Shown: positions 9,420 to 19,265 of the stretch, piece by piece
Layout: each line of letters begins with the position of its first letter
How positions within the stretch are numbered: the stretch's first letter is position 1
NCBI RefSeq assembly: GCF_964204645.1
Contig: NC_134025.1
Coordinates: 18,878,001-18,942,000 of the forward strand
Reading direction: 5' to 3'
DNA: 64,000 bases
Source of the DNA: Tubulanus polymorphus
Lineage: Eukaryota > Nemertea > Palaeonemertea > Tubulaniformes > Tubulanidae
The notes under the pieces: model-generated
Database searches by the model: none
Seen by the model: only the letters and a program-made list of their open reading frames with translations
What the model was told of the DNA's origin: nothing
Program-made: the position numbers and the translations under genes

Positions 9420-9815
9420 TTAATCCATTAATAATATTTTAGATTTATTTTCATTTGATTTATGATTTGACTTATTTTCTGGTATAATAGGTTTATCATC
9501 ATTAGAATCATCTTTATCGTCAGATTTGAATTTTGATTTATATATTACACCGGATAATATAATAACTGTTACTAATCCAATTGTAATATATAATTTATAA
9601 TTACTTCCAGCATTAGAAGAATTAGATGGATTATTATTTGAATCAATACCACCGTGTGGGTGCTGTACGGCACCATCAGATAAAGTCTGTGATTCATTTA
9701 TATCAGTTAATTTCTTTTTCTTAGCTTTTTTTAATTCTGATGATCTTTTACCTAATTCTCTTGCCCATTTAATTTGTTTCTCTGATCTAGCCTTTTTCTT
9801 AACTCCATCACTCAT
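9420..9815 (-). CDS. Basic single-pass membrane protein, 131 aa
   Basis: Residues 1-42 are strongly basic (KKKARSEKQIKWARELGKR and KKAKKKK). A Ser/Asn-rich linker follows, then one membrane helix at about residues 76-95 (LYITIGLVTVIILSGVIY) and a charged Asp/Lys/Asn tail. Compared with copy 2 (34809-35177), a 27-base in-frame insertion encodes GAVQHPHGG at about residues 48-56. The gene overlaps the preceding gene by 8 bases and ends 3 bases before the integrase start. The basic end may bind DNA inside a virion membrane; inference only. Confidence 0.65.
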   Translation of the reverse strand: MSDGVKKKARSEKQIKWARELGKRSSELKKAKKKKLTDINESQTLSDGAVQHPHGGIDSNNNPSNSSNAGSNYKLYITIGLVTVIILSGVIYKSKFKSDDKDDSNDDKPIIPENKSNHKSNENKSKILLMD

Positions 9816-10413
9816 TTATTTTAGTTAATTTTTGTTCTGATTCATTTTCTGTTTCGATGTTTTTTTGTAGTAGTACATCTGTTTCGTTCTTACCTGATTT
9901 ATATTCCATAGGTTTGATGTTCGAAAATGTTATGACACCAGTAGAAATCAATGTCATAACCGATCCTAATTGAAATGAAGCATATCCAACCCATTTTTGT
10001 AATTCAGTCATAACTAAGTAGTCATTTTTCAAATCATTATATAATTTATTTTCATCATCAATTGGTATTAACTGGTTACATAATTTTGAATAACATTTGA
10101 CAATACCATCTGAAATAGAATCATTTATTCTAGCTAATCGAGCTTCTTCATAAATCTTAAAATATTTTATTACTTTATCGGGTTTCATAGCATCTAATTC
10201 TTGAAAAGTTATTATTTTTCCCAAGAAATCCTTAGATTTCCCGCCAGCAATTAATAATTCAAGATGATGCTTACAATATAAGTAGTATTCATAATCTATA
10301 TTGTTATTAACTTGAATAGAATTAGTTACAACTGTATCTTTATTATCACTTATACCCAAATCATCTAATGTCTTTTCAATATCAATACTATTCTTATTAG
10401 ATTTCTTTGACAT
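9808..10413 (-). CDS. Helical protein of unknown function, 201 aa, head of the leftward block
   Basis: A 201-residue protein, first gene of the leftward packaging block. The start ATG at 10413 is in ATATAAATG. It is mainly helical (EYYLYCKHHLELLIAGG near 45-60, YNDLKNDYLVMTELQKW near 125-141), with a weakly hydrophobic stretch near 142-165 and a charged C-terminus. It overlaps the next gene by 8 bases. The copy 2 version (35170-35780) has several frameshifts. I do not recognise a catalytic motif. Confidence 0.6.
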   Translation of the reverse strand: MSKKSNKNSIDIEKTLDDLGISDNKDTVVTNSIQVNNNIDYEYYLYCKHHLELLIAGGKSKDFLGKIITFQELDAMKPDKVIKYFKIYEEARLARINDSISDGIVKCYSKLCNQLIPIDDENKLYNDLKNDYLVMTELQKWVGYASFQLGSVMTLISTGVITFSNIKPMEYKSGKNETDVLLQKNIETENESEQKLTKINE

Positions 10414-10831
10414 TTATATTAGAGAAATTTAATAAGAATAGTATTATAAGTATTCTTCAAATGATACTAGATAGTTAAAGTTAAAGAACTCTAGTATTGA
10501 CTACTGATACTAGCTATTTGAATTTAAAGAATTTCTATTCGGATCTATTCAAAATATAAAGTATTCTCTTTTTGAAAAGAAAATATTAAAAATATAATAG
10601 AAATAATAGATAGTTGAAGTTATTGTTTTTTTATTATATTTTATTTAAATTAGGATTTAGATTATCTCACTACTTTTGTTTATCTATTAGGAGCAGTAAC
10701 TATAACTGTCCAGATAAGTCATTTCGGATTCTTGATGATAAATCCTAAAACTGAAAATAAATTCAAAGAAACGACTGGTGGAATTACTATTTCATAAACA
10801 CATATATTTATTATGTAAATTTTAGCGATCG
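10414..10831. other. Upstream region of the leftward block
   Basis: No open frame of interest. 10414-10660 is A+T-rich with repeated ACTAGTAT/GATACTAG-like words and matches 35781-36010 of copy 2, so it is probably the conserved promoter side of the leftward genes. From about 10660 the sequence no longer resembles copy 2 at that place, because the order of the next blocks differs. Confidence 0.5.
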
Positions 10832-10990
10832 ATAATAGAACAATGAAGAACAATAGAAATGCGGTTCAATCGGACCGGTTATTGCGCAATACACAGTTAT
10901 ATTTTTATTCTAACAACGATCAATAATAGAACAATGGAGAACAATAGAAAAGCGGTTCAATCGGACCGGTTATTGCGCAATACACAGTTA
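10832..10990. repeat. Two 68-bp direct repeats with palindromes
   Basis: Units at 10832-10899 and 10923-10990 differ at two positions. Each contains AATAGAA, the palindrome ACCGGT (in TCGGACCGGTT) and TTGCGCAA. They are G+C-richer than the surroundings. Copy 2 has an unrelated-looking but similarly built array beside the same gene remnant (36816-37345). Candidate origin or protein-binding iterons; inference. Confidence 0.7.
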
Positions 10991-11070
10991 ACAGTAAACA
11001 ATACAATATTAAAACAGATATATACAACATTTTTTGATATCTATATTACAAAGACCTTCAGTGTTATAAT

Positions 11071-11537
11071 TTATAATTTTGTCCAGAATTCTTTAATTAC
11101 TGGATTGTTTCCAATCATTTCTTCAATTTCTGGTAAATGTCTTACTACTTCACTAAATGCTAATCCTAATATTTTGAATTTTTCATATTTTACTAATCTA
11201 CCTACTCTTCTCAGTTTTCTTTCAAAACCGGCACTGATATCTCCACTCATTTTGTTAGTTTTCGATTCTTTGAGCCCCAACAGCAATTTAAGTCGCGTTG
11301 CTGGTAATTTTGGTAATTGTAGTTCGCGCGGTAATTGTTTATTATGTATTACATCACTCAGAATTTTCACCATTTCTTGATGATAGTCCAAATGTTCTTG
11401 TAATTTTGTGAAGTTTGTTCGTCAATTACGAGAGTTTCATCCTCCATTTCTATTGATTCCTGAGTTTCACTATCTATCGTTTCTGGTTCCTCATACGTTG
11501 GTTGGCTTAGAATTTCTGGTCGATCTTTGTGTTCCAT
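11071..11537 (-). pseudogene. Unrecognised viral gene with one frameshift
   Basis: An ATG at 11537 opens an acidic N-terminal stretch (about 45 codons, rich in Glu, Thr and Pro). Near 11400 the frame shifts and an open frame of about 106 codons continues to a stop at 11071, with basic and helical segments (FERKLRRVGRLVKYEKF). The two parts touch, so one indel explains the break. The start lacks the TAAATG motif (AAAATG instead), like the other genes near the termini. A decayed relative is at 37440-37690 in copy 2. Function unknown. Confidence 0.5.
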
Positions 11538-11930
11538 TTTAATCTAAAAGATATCGTGAAAATGAATTACTGTACTTAAATATGTTTAAAGGTTTCCCTA
11601 CTTCATAATATATTTACTTACATTTAGATTTAGAACTGTAAACTGTGTTTTGAGAGAGAATATCCAATACGTTCCTATGCTTATGTGCTGCGCGTTTATA
11701 ACTGGTAGTTATTCACTAGCTTAACACCTCTGGTGCAACAGATGTTCCTTCTTTTGTAATATAATTGATTAATCCTTTTCAACTGAAATAGCACCTTCGA
11801 TCAATATTCAAATGAGGTGCGCCCCATTCAACTGAATATGAAATACGGCACAGATGTTTTTGTAAACAACATAATACAATTAAATATAGGCGGTTTGACA
11901 TAGATCGAGAGTAACCGGTTTTCTAAGCGT
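11538..11930. other. Non-coding A+T-rich stretch shared with copy 2
   Basis: No gene seen. The first part (to about 11690, around CTAAAAGATAT and TTACATTTAGATTTAGAA) matches 37670-37850 of copy 2. The second part is G+C-richer and I see nothing in it. Confidence 0.5.
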
Positions 11931-12581
11931 TTAACATTCAACGTATTTTTCATTATGTGTTGAATTCCATAATTCAACAAATGTCTTTGCTTTATCCAGT
12001 TGATCTAAATATAACGGTATATCTAGTTTATTAGATTTAATTATGTTTTCTTTCTTTTCAAGAGGCCTTAAATTTCTCCAACCCCAAATAAGTTTTTTAT
12101 TGTATTCATCATTCATGTTAAATTTAGAAATCGGCAACACATGATCAATATGAAAGTATTCACCATAATTATCTATATTCATTTTATCATCGAATTGAAA
12201 TATAATCCATGATTTGAGAAATTCATCTGAACAACCCAATAAATTAGATAATGTTTCTGAATGTGTTTCTTTATTGAATAATTGTGTTAATCTAGACCGT
12301 AAACATTGTTTCAATCTAAAATTAAGATCTGTTTGATATCTTTCTCTCATATATTCTGCCATATAATAATTATAATGTTCTATATTATCTTCTCGGTATT
12401 GTTTGGTGTATAGTTTAAAACAAGTTTTACAGCAATATTGAAAACCATCTTTGCTAATCTTACGCTTACTAAATTCTGTTGATGATTTATCTAATTCACA
12501 TTTAGAACACTTCTTGTAGTATATGTTTATAACGCCAGTGTTATTTGTAATATTGATAATTTGTGGTTGTTCTGGTTCCAT
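11931..12581 (-). CDS. HNH endonuclease, 216 aa
   Basis: Intact. An N-terminal treble-clef-like zinc site has C25xxC28 and C51xxC54 (CSKC, CKTC). The HNH core near the C-terminus has H144-I-D146-H147 (EYFHIDHVLPIS), N170 (WRNLRPL) and N184 (KSNK), with the expected spacing. The start ATG at 12581 is in TAATAAATG. HNH enzymes nick or cut DNA using one metal ion. It lies beside the right terminus, and the equivalent gene in copy 2 is also intact, whereas integrase and ATPase are broken in both. It could process hairpin ends, act as a homing nuclease, or cut host DNA; the family assignment is firm but the role is not. Confidence 0.8.
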   Translation of the reverse strand: MEPEQPQIINITNNTGVINIYYKKCSKCELDKSSTEFSKRKISKDGFQYCCKTCFKLYTKQYREDNIEHYNYYMAEYMRERYQTDLNFRLKQCLRSRLTQLFNKETHSETLSNLLGCSDEFLKSWIIFQFDDKMNIDNYGEYFHIDHVLPISKFNMNDEYNKKLIWGWRNLRPLEKKENIIKSNKLDIPLYLDQLDKAKTFVELWNSTHNEKYVEC

Positions 12582-12746
12582 TTATTATACGTATTTTTTT
12601 TACTAAATTGGTTAATAATTTATAATCCTCTTCCATTTCTTCGACCAACGTATCATCCTTTTTCATTCCTCGCTGCTTTTGATAAGTTGTTTCGATTCCT
12701 TGATATCAAATTCCTCAATGTATTGTTCATTATTTGGATCATTATT

Positions 12747-12914
12747 CTATAATTCAATAAATTTCTTTCCCTTTGTTAACTGTTCTGAATATAACTGTAA
12801 ATATTCTAGTTTCAATTTATTCTCTAAATGTGTTCTAGTTTTATTGTGTCTTGCTTTTTGGGATTTATCTATATCGATATTACATGTTGGGCAGTAGTAC
12901 TTATTTGCTTCCAT
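12747..12914 (-). CDS. Small Cys2-His2 zinc-finger protein next to the terminus, 55 aa
   Basis: A short frame from the ATG at 12914 to a TAG at 12747-12749. It has one finger: C8-x2-C11-x9-H21-x5-H27 (YYCPTCNID, then RHNKTRTHL). It is the first gene inward from the right terminal repeat, and its upstream 80 bases are almost the same as those in front of the first gene at the left end of copy 2 (17798-17867). The region 12600-12746 holds remnants of a further reading frame similar to the tail of the HNH gene. Possibly an early regulatory protein; inference. Confidence 0.5.
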   Translation of the reverse strand: MEANKYYCPTCNIDIDKSQKARHNKTRTHLENKLKLEYLQLYSEQLTKGKKFIEL

Positions 12915-12994
12915 TTTAATACTAAATTTTTTATTAAAATTGATTTTAGAAGTTCAATGATTTAAATGTTATTCATATATATATGAATATTTTA

Positions 12995-13204
12995 AGAGTA
13001 ATAGGGGTTTAGTTGTTTCATATCAAAGGTCGAAAGGTTGAGGTTGATAAATTTTCCAAATGTTAAAATAATAATAATTTCTACTTGAATTAGGAGTGTA
13101 CGCGACTAATTCAAGTAGAAATTATTGTTATTTTAACATTTGGAAAATTTCTCGGGCTCGACCTTTCGACCTTTGGTATGAAACAACTAAACCCCTATTA
13201 CTCT
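12995..13204. repeat. Right terminal hairpin of virus copy 1
   Basis: An imperfect palindrome of 210 bp. The arms of about 98 bases match at all but roughly eight positions, around a loop near GAGTGTACGCGA. The outer arm is AGAGTAATAGGGGTTTAG; further in is AAAGGTCGAAAGGT; the inner arm (AAATTTTCCAAATG and CTACTTGAATTAG) is unique to this end. Element ends of AG...CT fit polinton termini. Host-like DNA follows. Confidence 0.85.
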
Positions 13205-15555
13205 CGACGACTCAGATCGATGACAACGACAGCAGTTTTTGCGTAATTTAAGGTGAGAATCCGTTAACCAGGGAATTTTTTACATGATTTCTTTATAATA
13301 TTAGTACATAAGGTAGCAAATGAGTACTCGGTGAAGCAATGATCATTGTTGGCTAGCTACTTTACCTAGCTTTTTGGGGGGATACACCTAGAATAGGCCA
13401 TAAATGTAGTGAATAGGGACAGTGGAAAGTTGTTAGTAAGGGGCTGGTTTACACTTATGTGTACGACTATTTATTTCGATTCTTTCCAGCTATTATTCGT
13501 GGAATGAACTGGTCACTACGGTCTTCAATTCCTTTGCCGATTCTTGCAGCTGGTGGAAATAAATTAAAACCACAGTGTGCAAGTGTACGTTCCAAATCAA
13601 GCTTTTTCGTCATTGTCGTAACTTAAGCGCAACTGTCACAGATGCTGTAAGTACTTGACGTTTTATGTAATTGTTATTTTTTCAGTTGCCATGTTTACAA
13701 TATTTGGATAAGTAATCAGTTATTATAGTTCCTTTCACTCCTCTATGATATTATATAACCGAGTAATTATTACATTTCATTGCTTAATTACAGGTGGAAA
13801 GAGGTCAGATGGCATGAAAATCGACTGTGGCTGACAAATTGGTGCGATTAGATCAGGCGTTGATGTTTCAAAAGGTGTAGCCAAAAAGCTTGTATCATCA
13901 GGGGGTAGACAAATATCTGAAGATAAATGAAAACTTCACCTCGTTGATCATCAGTTGATTTTGCTGTAATTTTTTCGCCTGGATAAATCAACACGTCATT
14001 CAGTTCATAATCTGTGTTCAGTAGAATTTCTTTCAATAAAATTAAAATTTAATTGGCTTATTTTTATGTATTCAAGATTGAAATTGAATGGATCTTAAAA
14101 CCAGAGAAAGCATTCTTCGGAAATTTAGAAAATCCTAGACTCATAATCAAATTCTGTGAAGTCAGTTAAGGTCTTTTGCTCAAATCAAGCCGAGGGCTCA
14201 GATGGCTAAAATTCAATTCCTCAATATCCTGTAATGCAGAGTATGATAAAGTTTACACACTGAAAAACGTTGGGCTGTGTAAGAGTAATTTGGATAAATT
14301 AGCAATATAATGACCGCCCTGGCCCGCTGCATCTAAGACATGAACAAGTTGGACTGTGTTGCTTCGATGCTTTGACAAACGGACTCCTAAGCAAGATGAC
14401 CTGCCAAATCAAGTGTGAATTTTAAGAAAGAAAACAACACAATTGATCAGTCAATGCCTTGCGTCTTCAAAAAAATTTTCCCGGAAATATTTCTTTTTCT
14501 GGCCACCACCTGCCTCGACACGCGACGTTCAAGTTGATACAACTGCCATCGGGGGACCATATCTTCAATATCCTCCAAGCCATTTTGATTACTTGGTACA
14601 TCAGTACTTTTTACATGGTAGCCCTTTTGGATCCACATAATCCAGCATATTGTTGACCCAGGTCGTGCTTCTTGGAAATAGTCTTATGTTATGGATGGAT
14701 TTGAATAATTTCGATGAAATCTTTTTTACGCTTCCCATTGCAACATATGAACCAGTTAGGCAGAAACCCGTTATCGCTGCTATGCAGCTATATTTTTAGT
14801 TGTTCTCCAACTTAGTGTCAGCGGAACTCGCCTCTACATGTTATGCCCATACCACAAATTAATGTAATAGCCATTGAAGGTAATTATGCAACATCAACTG
14901 TGTCATTTAAGTAGCTCAGGTTATTATGGATTGGTCAACAATCACACGTGCTACAAACTGACGATAATGGGCCTAAGAAACCATATTACGTACCCGAGGC
15001 CGAAATCAATTCCTAGTACAGCGCACTGTAGGTTATCGATTCCGTCGCCGTATGAAAAAACCATCAGTTAGAAAATAATTTTTTGATTGTAGGTAGTCGT
15101 GCTGTTGATATTTGTATTCGCCCGTTGATACAATAAATTCAAACAGAAACATTCACTGGTAGAGTACCAGTAACGACCGGGCTGGGTTTTTTTTAGCGGT
15201 GAGTTATTTGCCATTTCATAACACTATTTAGGTGATTGTAAGTAGGTATGAATTGTCGTTTTCATGGTGATGAACTCCACTGTGGAAAAGTACAGGTACA
15301 TAACGCTGCATTTATTTTATCATGCCGCAAGCATGTAAATTAATAGACGATAGAAAAAAACTGCGGACTAAAATGGAGAGATTCGTGGCAAAATAACTTT
15401 TTTACATGAACCTTTTAACTATGGCCTGGTGTTGATTCAACTAGTTGCACTACTTTTTTCTTGTGTCCAGTGCTATTCTCTTTTTGACAAGTAATTTTGA
15501 TTGAGCTCAGTACGTATAGCGGTTACAAAACCATTTAATCAGTGGTAACTGTACG
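13205..15555. other. Host intergenic DNA between the virus copies
   Basis: Base composition changes at 13205. No complete gene is seen. Short minus-strand open stretches at 13467-13613 (48 codons, RTLAHCGFNLFPPAARIG) and 13848-14036 look like possible coding remnants but have a stop upstream and a shifted frame respectively; no splice structure is convincing. The rest shows nothing I can name. Confidence 0.4.
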
Positions 15556-17675
15556 ATGTTCGAACTTCGCGGAATCACTCAATCGCTGAACTTTACAAAA
15601 CAATCAGATTCAAAATCCATTGCCCACAGAGATTTAAAACCTGCGAACATATTAGTTAGCAATAGTCATTATTTTGTCAATGGTAACCTCAATACATCAG
15701 TCATTAATTATGCCTTCAAAAATTTTCCAATTGTGTGCAAATTGACGGATTTTGTTGAAAGTCGGTCGAGGTTGTTGCAGACCAACATGTTGATGGCTGC
15801 TCAAATACAAAGAGTTGATCAAGGTACGGTACCGTACATAGCCCCTGAGCTGCTGCTTGCAGGAGAGGTTGCTGAATATTCGAATGTTTGTCTATCTCTG
15901 AATGATTTGCTGTTGGCGGACATCTGGGCATTGGGGATGACAATCTACAATGTAGTAAATCCTGACTTACTGGCCCCGTACTTCGTTGAAATTAAGGGTG
16001 AAATAGACGCAAGAAAATTCATTTAAGAAATGTTGAAAAATCAGAAAAAAACCTTCTTTTTCAAGAAAATTCCATCAAAAGCATGTCACTGTCTGGGAAG
16101 ATATCTGCACTATTTTCAAGAAGTGCACTCATTTCACACCATCGGATCGGCCAACAACTGATGAGCTCCAATGTACTTTGTTCACAATCGACGGAAACTA
16201 TCCACTATGCGTCAGTCAGGGTTCAGCTGTAGAAAAGGGTGATGCCAATATCGGACTTGAGATTAATTCACAGTGTGAAAATGAAGGCACCAATGCGTGC
16301 GCATTTCTATGCTTCTATCTAGCGCATTTGTTTAGCCATGAACATAGATCTTGGGACGATATGGTAAAAGTAGCCGAGGATACAATAACTAATCTTCCAT
16401 ATGTTATCAATAGTTCCATAGATGGCACTAAAATGTACGATTCGGTTGAAGTTATTGATACCCTAAAAAACTTCAACTAATCCCAGAAAAAGAAGAATTT
16501 TTGGAGGAGGTTATTGATAACAAATCACTTGATTGATTGAATTTGATGAAAAATCGATGGATTGAATTTGATGAAAAATGCTCTCGAAGACAATTTCATT
16601 GGCATATTGACCGCAAAAAGCTATGTCTTTTTGCTTGGAAATCTAACAGAAGAGTATTTTAAACTTGATTCCCGTCCGATTGGAAAACTTCTTGGGGGAA
16701 ATGGAAATGGTCTCTTAGAGATTTTCCCGTCCAGTCAAGACCTTTACGAATGGATAGCCTGTGGATTGAGGCTAACTCGTGATGAAGAAACGCGATTCTC
16801 TCTCTTGAGAATTTCCGTTGGTACCCAGAAAGGTCAACATCAACCCCTTTGTTTTGAAGAGAATTCTGGTTGCGACACACTGGCTTCCGATACACATGAA
16901 TACACAGACAGTAACCACCAGTCTATTCATGAAATTGAGTGTAATGGTTAGATATCTGATGGGTCTGCTGATACTTTCACTGTAATAAGCAGCAGTGACG
17001 GTCAAACCAACAGTGATGATAACGAGATCGATGATGCTGGTGATTGCAGTATTGCTGATACGGTTTCTCCTGGAAATTCGATGATATCAAAGCAATTTTA
17101 GAAAGGTGATCAGGAATTGCCTATTCATCAATTGAAAACTGAACGTTACATCACATCACAGGCAGTCAAAATACTGATGTCTACGGAGGAATTAACATGT
17201 AAGAAACAGCCCCTAAAAGTACGTGCAAATGCATCATTTCTAATTGATTTGAGTGCATTTAATCACATCAGGGATGTCAAGTCCGATATGAATGGTGTAT
17301 ATTCGAGAGTTTTGCGTTGTGGAGTGTGGACGATCAAATACGAAGAAGACGAATGTATTGTGGTTGCCGGAACCATTAGTATCCAACAAGCACTATCATC
17401 TGCATATTGACGGTAGAAGAAATAAAGCAAATGATTCTCTCCAACGGTCAATTTTCCATGTAACCGACAATGAGGAGAGAATCGTTAACGATGTGTGTTT
17501 AATACAGTATACTACATCGAAGGCTATAACAAACCTTGATGTTATACCTCATGGCAATAGCAAAAAAGGTTCCAAGCCTTTTTACCCAACTGCACAATCA
17601 GTAAAACAATCGATACAAGAAAGGGCATCTTCGAAATCTGCATCAGTATCAGGAATATTGCAAGCGATGGAGGTA
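15556..17675 (+). pseudogene. Decayed kinase plus cysteine-peptidase-like gene, interrupted by virus copy 2
   Basis: The first open stretch (15556-16026) is the C-lobe side of a protein kinase: HRDLKPANILV catalytic loop, then LTDFVES in place of the DFG metal-binding motif, GTVPYIAPELL and DIWALGMTIYNV. After a frameshift at about 16025, CTHFTPSDRPT completes the lobe. Next (16178-16951) a domain has TNACAFLC and, after another break, KLDSRPIGKLLGGNGNG. I recall this pair in unannotated invertebrate proteins, with Cys and His as possible catalytic residues; here the expected His is Arg. 17117-17690 is the last part (ANASFLIDL, PHGNSKKGSKPF). There are no introns and at least four breaks. The N-lobe is not seen. 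Confidence 0.55.
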
Positions 17676-17797
17676 AGTAAATGGGAAATAGTCTTTTCAA
17701 GCCAAAGGTCGAAAGGTCGAAAAATACATTCTCGCACACTCGAATGTATTTTTCGACCTTTCGACCTTTAAGTCGAAACAAATATTTCCCATTTACT
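17676..17797. repeat. Left terminal hairpin of virus copy 2
   Basis: A 122-bp palindrome. The arms start AGTAAATGGGAAATA, contain AAAGGTCGAAAGGTCGA and end ATACATTC; the loop is TCGCACACTC. The inner 35 bases of each arm are perfectly complementary; the outer part has several mismatches. The outer motif resembles the two right-hand hairpins; the inner arm does not. Confidence 0.85.
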
Positions 17798-17867
17798 CTT
17801 AAAATATTCATATATATGAATATGAATAACTTCTAAAATCAATTTTAATAAAAAATTTGATATTAAA
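17798..17867 (+). promoter_or_regulatory. Terminal inverted repeat inner part, upstream of the first gene
   Basis: From CTTAAAATATTCATATATAT to ATTAAAATG, this matches the complement of 12915-12994 at the right end of copy 1 apart from an indel, so it is the inner section of the terminal inverted repeat. Both terminal genes therefore start behind the same sequence, with AAAATG rather than TAAATG at the start. It probably carries their promoter. Confidence 0.55.
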
Positions 17868-18210
17868 ATGGAGAGTAAACAAATACACAGTGAATTCTTA
17901 GATAGAATTAAAGATACTACAAATGTCAAATCTGTAGATTATAAATTTAAGAAGTTAACAGAATTAACAATTCATAAGAAATATTAAATTACAAATATTG
18001 ATACAGTTACTAACAAATATGGAGATAAAATTAGTTATTCACGTAGAATATGAAGGATTAAAAGGTAATACATATAAATTCAGAACATATTTACCAGATA
18101 GATTTCATAGATTATCTAGCGAAGATTTTGAAGAATTATGTTCTGGTGATTTCTATTTCATATATATGGGTAAGAATGAAAAAGGGTACCATGAAATAGA
18201 TTTCGAATAA
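17868..18210 (+). pseudogene. Left-terminal viral gene, possibly OB-fold ssDNA-binding-like, broken
   Basis: An ATG at 17868 opens 39 codons to a TAA at 17985. The same frame then continues through NIDTVTNKYGDKI. A shift near 18025 leads to VEYEGLKGNTYKF, YLPDRFHRL and a C-terminus FYFIYMGKNEK ending at 18210. Together they suggest one protein of about 113 residues with one stop and one frameshift. The alternating strands and TKYG-like core remind me of small OB-fold proteins in invertebrate polinton-like clusters, but this is a weak, memory-based match. Confidence 0.35.
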
Positions 18211-18224
18211 AATATGTAAAATAA

Positions 18225-18983
18225 ATGGCGGAATTAAAAGAATATAGAATATTTGTTGATTCAAGAAGACTTACAAATTATAAAACCATAATTTACTAGT
18301 ACAATTAGATAGGGAATTTAAGAATTGTGTTGATTTAAAATTAGTAAACATTAGTTTATGTAATTCTTTTTACAATATATCGGGTAAATCTATTGAACAT
18401 AGAGCCTTTTTAATTTTTGATAAAAATAAAGATGAATGGTCCTATATATATTTAAAACTGGGGTCATATAATTTAGATACATTATCGCAAGAAAGTAATA
18501 GAAAAGCCTGGCACAAGTTAGGTAGTAATTCCGGGTTTAATATTAGATTTTTAAAAAGTGATAGTTCTGATAGAATAAAGATAAGGTTGTCTAATAGTGA
18601 AAAACATAAATTTATGGTTAAAAAAACCTATAGCTAAACTGTTAGGAATTCCTCCAGATAGATCTTTTACAAATATTGATGCTACACCAAACTTAATACC
18701 TTACACGCATTTTTATATTTATTGCAATTTAATTGATCCTACAAATTCATTTGAAGCAACTAAAGTTACAATTTGTAATTCTAGTATATTAAATGTTTTA
18801 CCATTAAAAAATGTTAAACAATTTGGAACACAAATAAATTATAATTAAGCTGAATGTGATTTTAAACCTTGTATTTCACGATTTGATAATTTTAAATTAG
18901 AAGTAAGAATTCATAATGGTTACTTAATTAATTTAAATAACTTTCCTGTAATTTATGAATTAGTTATAAGATGTAAAGAGTAA
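18225..18983 (+). pseudogene. Penton-like protein gene, copy 2, broken
   Basis: Starts at the ATG of AAATAAATG. Breaks: a frameshift near 18285, an extra A in the A-run at 18617-18623, and a TAA at 18846-18848 where copy 1 reads on. The 5' part supplies the N-terminal region missing from copy 1 at the window edge (RIFVDSRR, VNISLCNSFYNISGK). The middle segment is repeated at 25535-25990. Confidence 0.65.
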
Positions 18984-18998
18984 TTTTTCACTATATAA

Positions 18999-19262
18999 AT
19001 GAATATGTGTTGGACCGAGTATATCTTTTGGATTTGATTTTAAACGTGAAAAAGAAATGAAATTTAACATTAATGATGTAATAACTAATATTAAAAATAT
19101 TACATTTTTTTATGAAACAACATTTGAATATGAAACAACAATAAATAAAAAAAACTTTTAATGTAGAAAAGATAACTGATTTAAATTGGAGTCTTTAAGA
19201 TTTTATGAATTAGATGAACTAAGATAACTAGATATTTTGAAGATAGTATTTTTTTTTCTAAA
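18999..19262 (+). pseudogene. Eroded counterpart of the 113-aa viral gene
   Basis: The ATG in ATATAAATG is kept, but an indel within the first ten codons and later indels destroy the frame. The match to 599-940 is clear in the first 90 bases and fades after about 19150. The 5' part recurs in the duplication at about 26007-26188. Confidence 0.6.
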
Positions 19263-19265
19263 TAA

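Larger units (their letters stand above)
1..13204. mobile_element. Endogenous polinton-like DNA virus, copy 1 (left end outside window)
   Basis: A block of very A+T-rich DNA, clearly different in composition from the host DNA after 13205, with tightly packed genes. Genes run rightward to 7378 and leftward from 12914 to 7779, converging on a foldback repeat. The chromodomain integrase and the A32-type ATPase are the polinton hallmarks. The right terminus is the hairpin at 12995-13204. The left terminus is before base 1. Lesions in the integrase, the ATPase, the 11071-11537 gene and the coiled-coil gene mark it as a decayed germline copy. Confidence 0.8.

Noticed and set aside
10859-11380. 173-codon plus-strand frame across the 68-bp repeats
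   Set aside because: It runs through the repeat array and antisense to the 11071-11537 gene; composition and the copy 2 comparison give it no support.
13467-14036. Minus-strand host gene at 13467-14036
   Set aside because: Two coding-like stretches exist, but an upstream stop, a frame change and no matching splice sites leave it unsupported.
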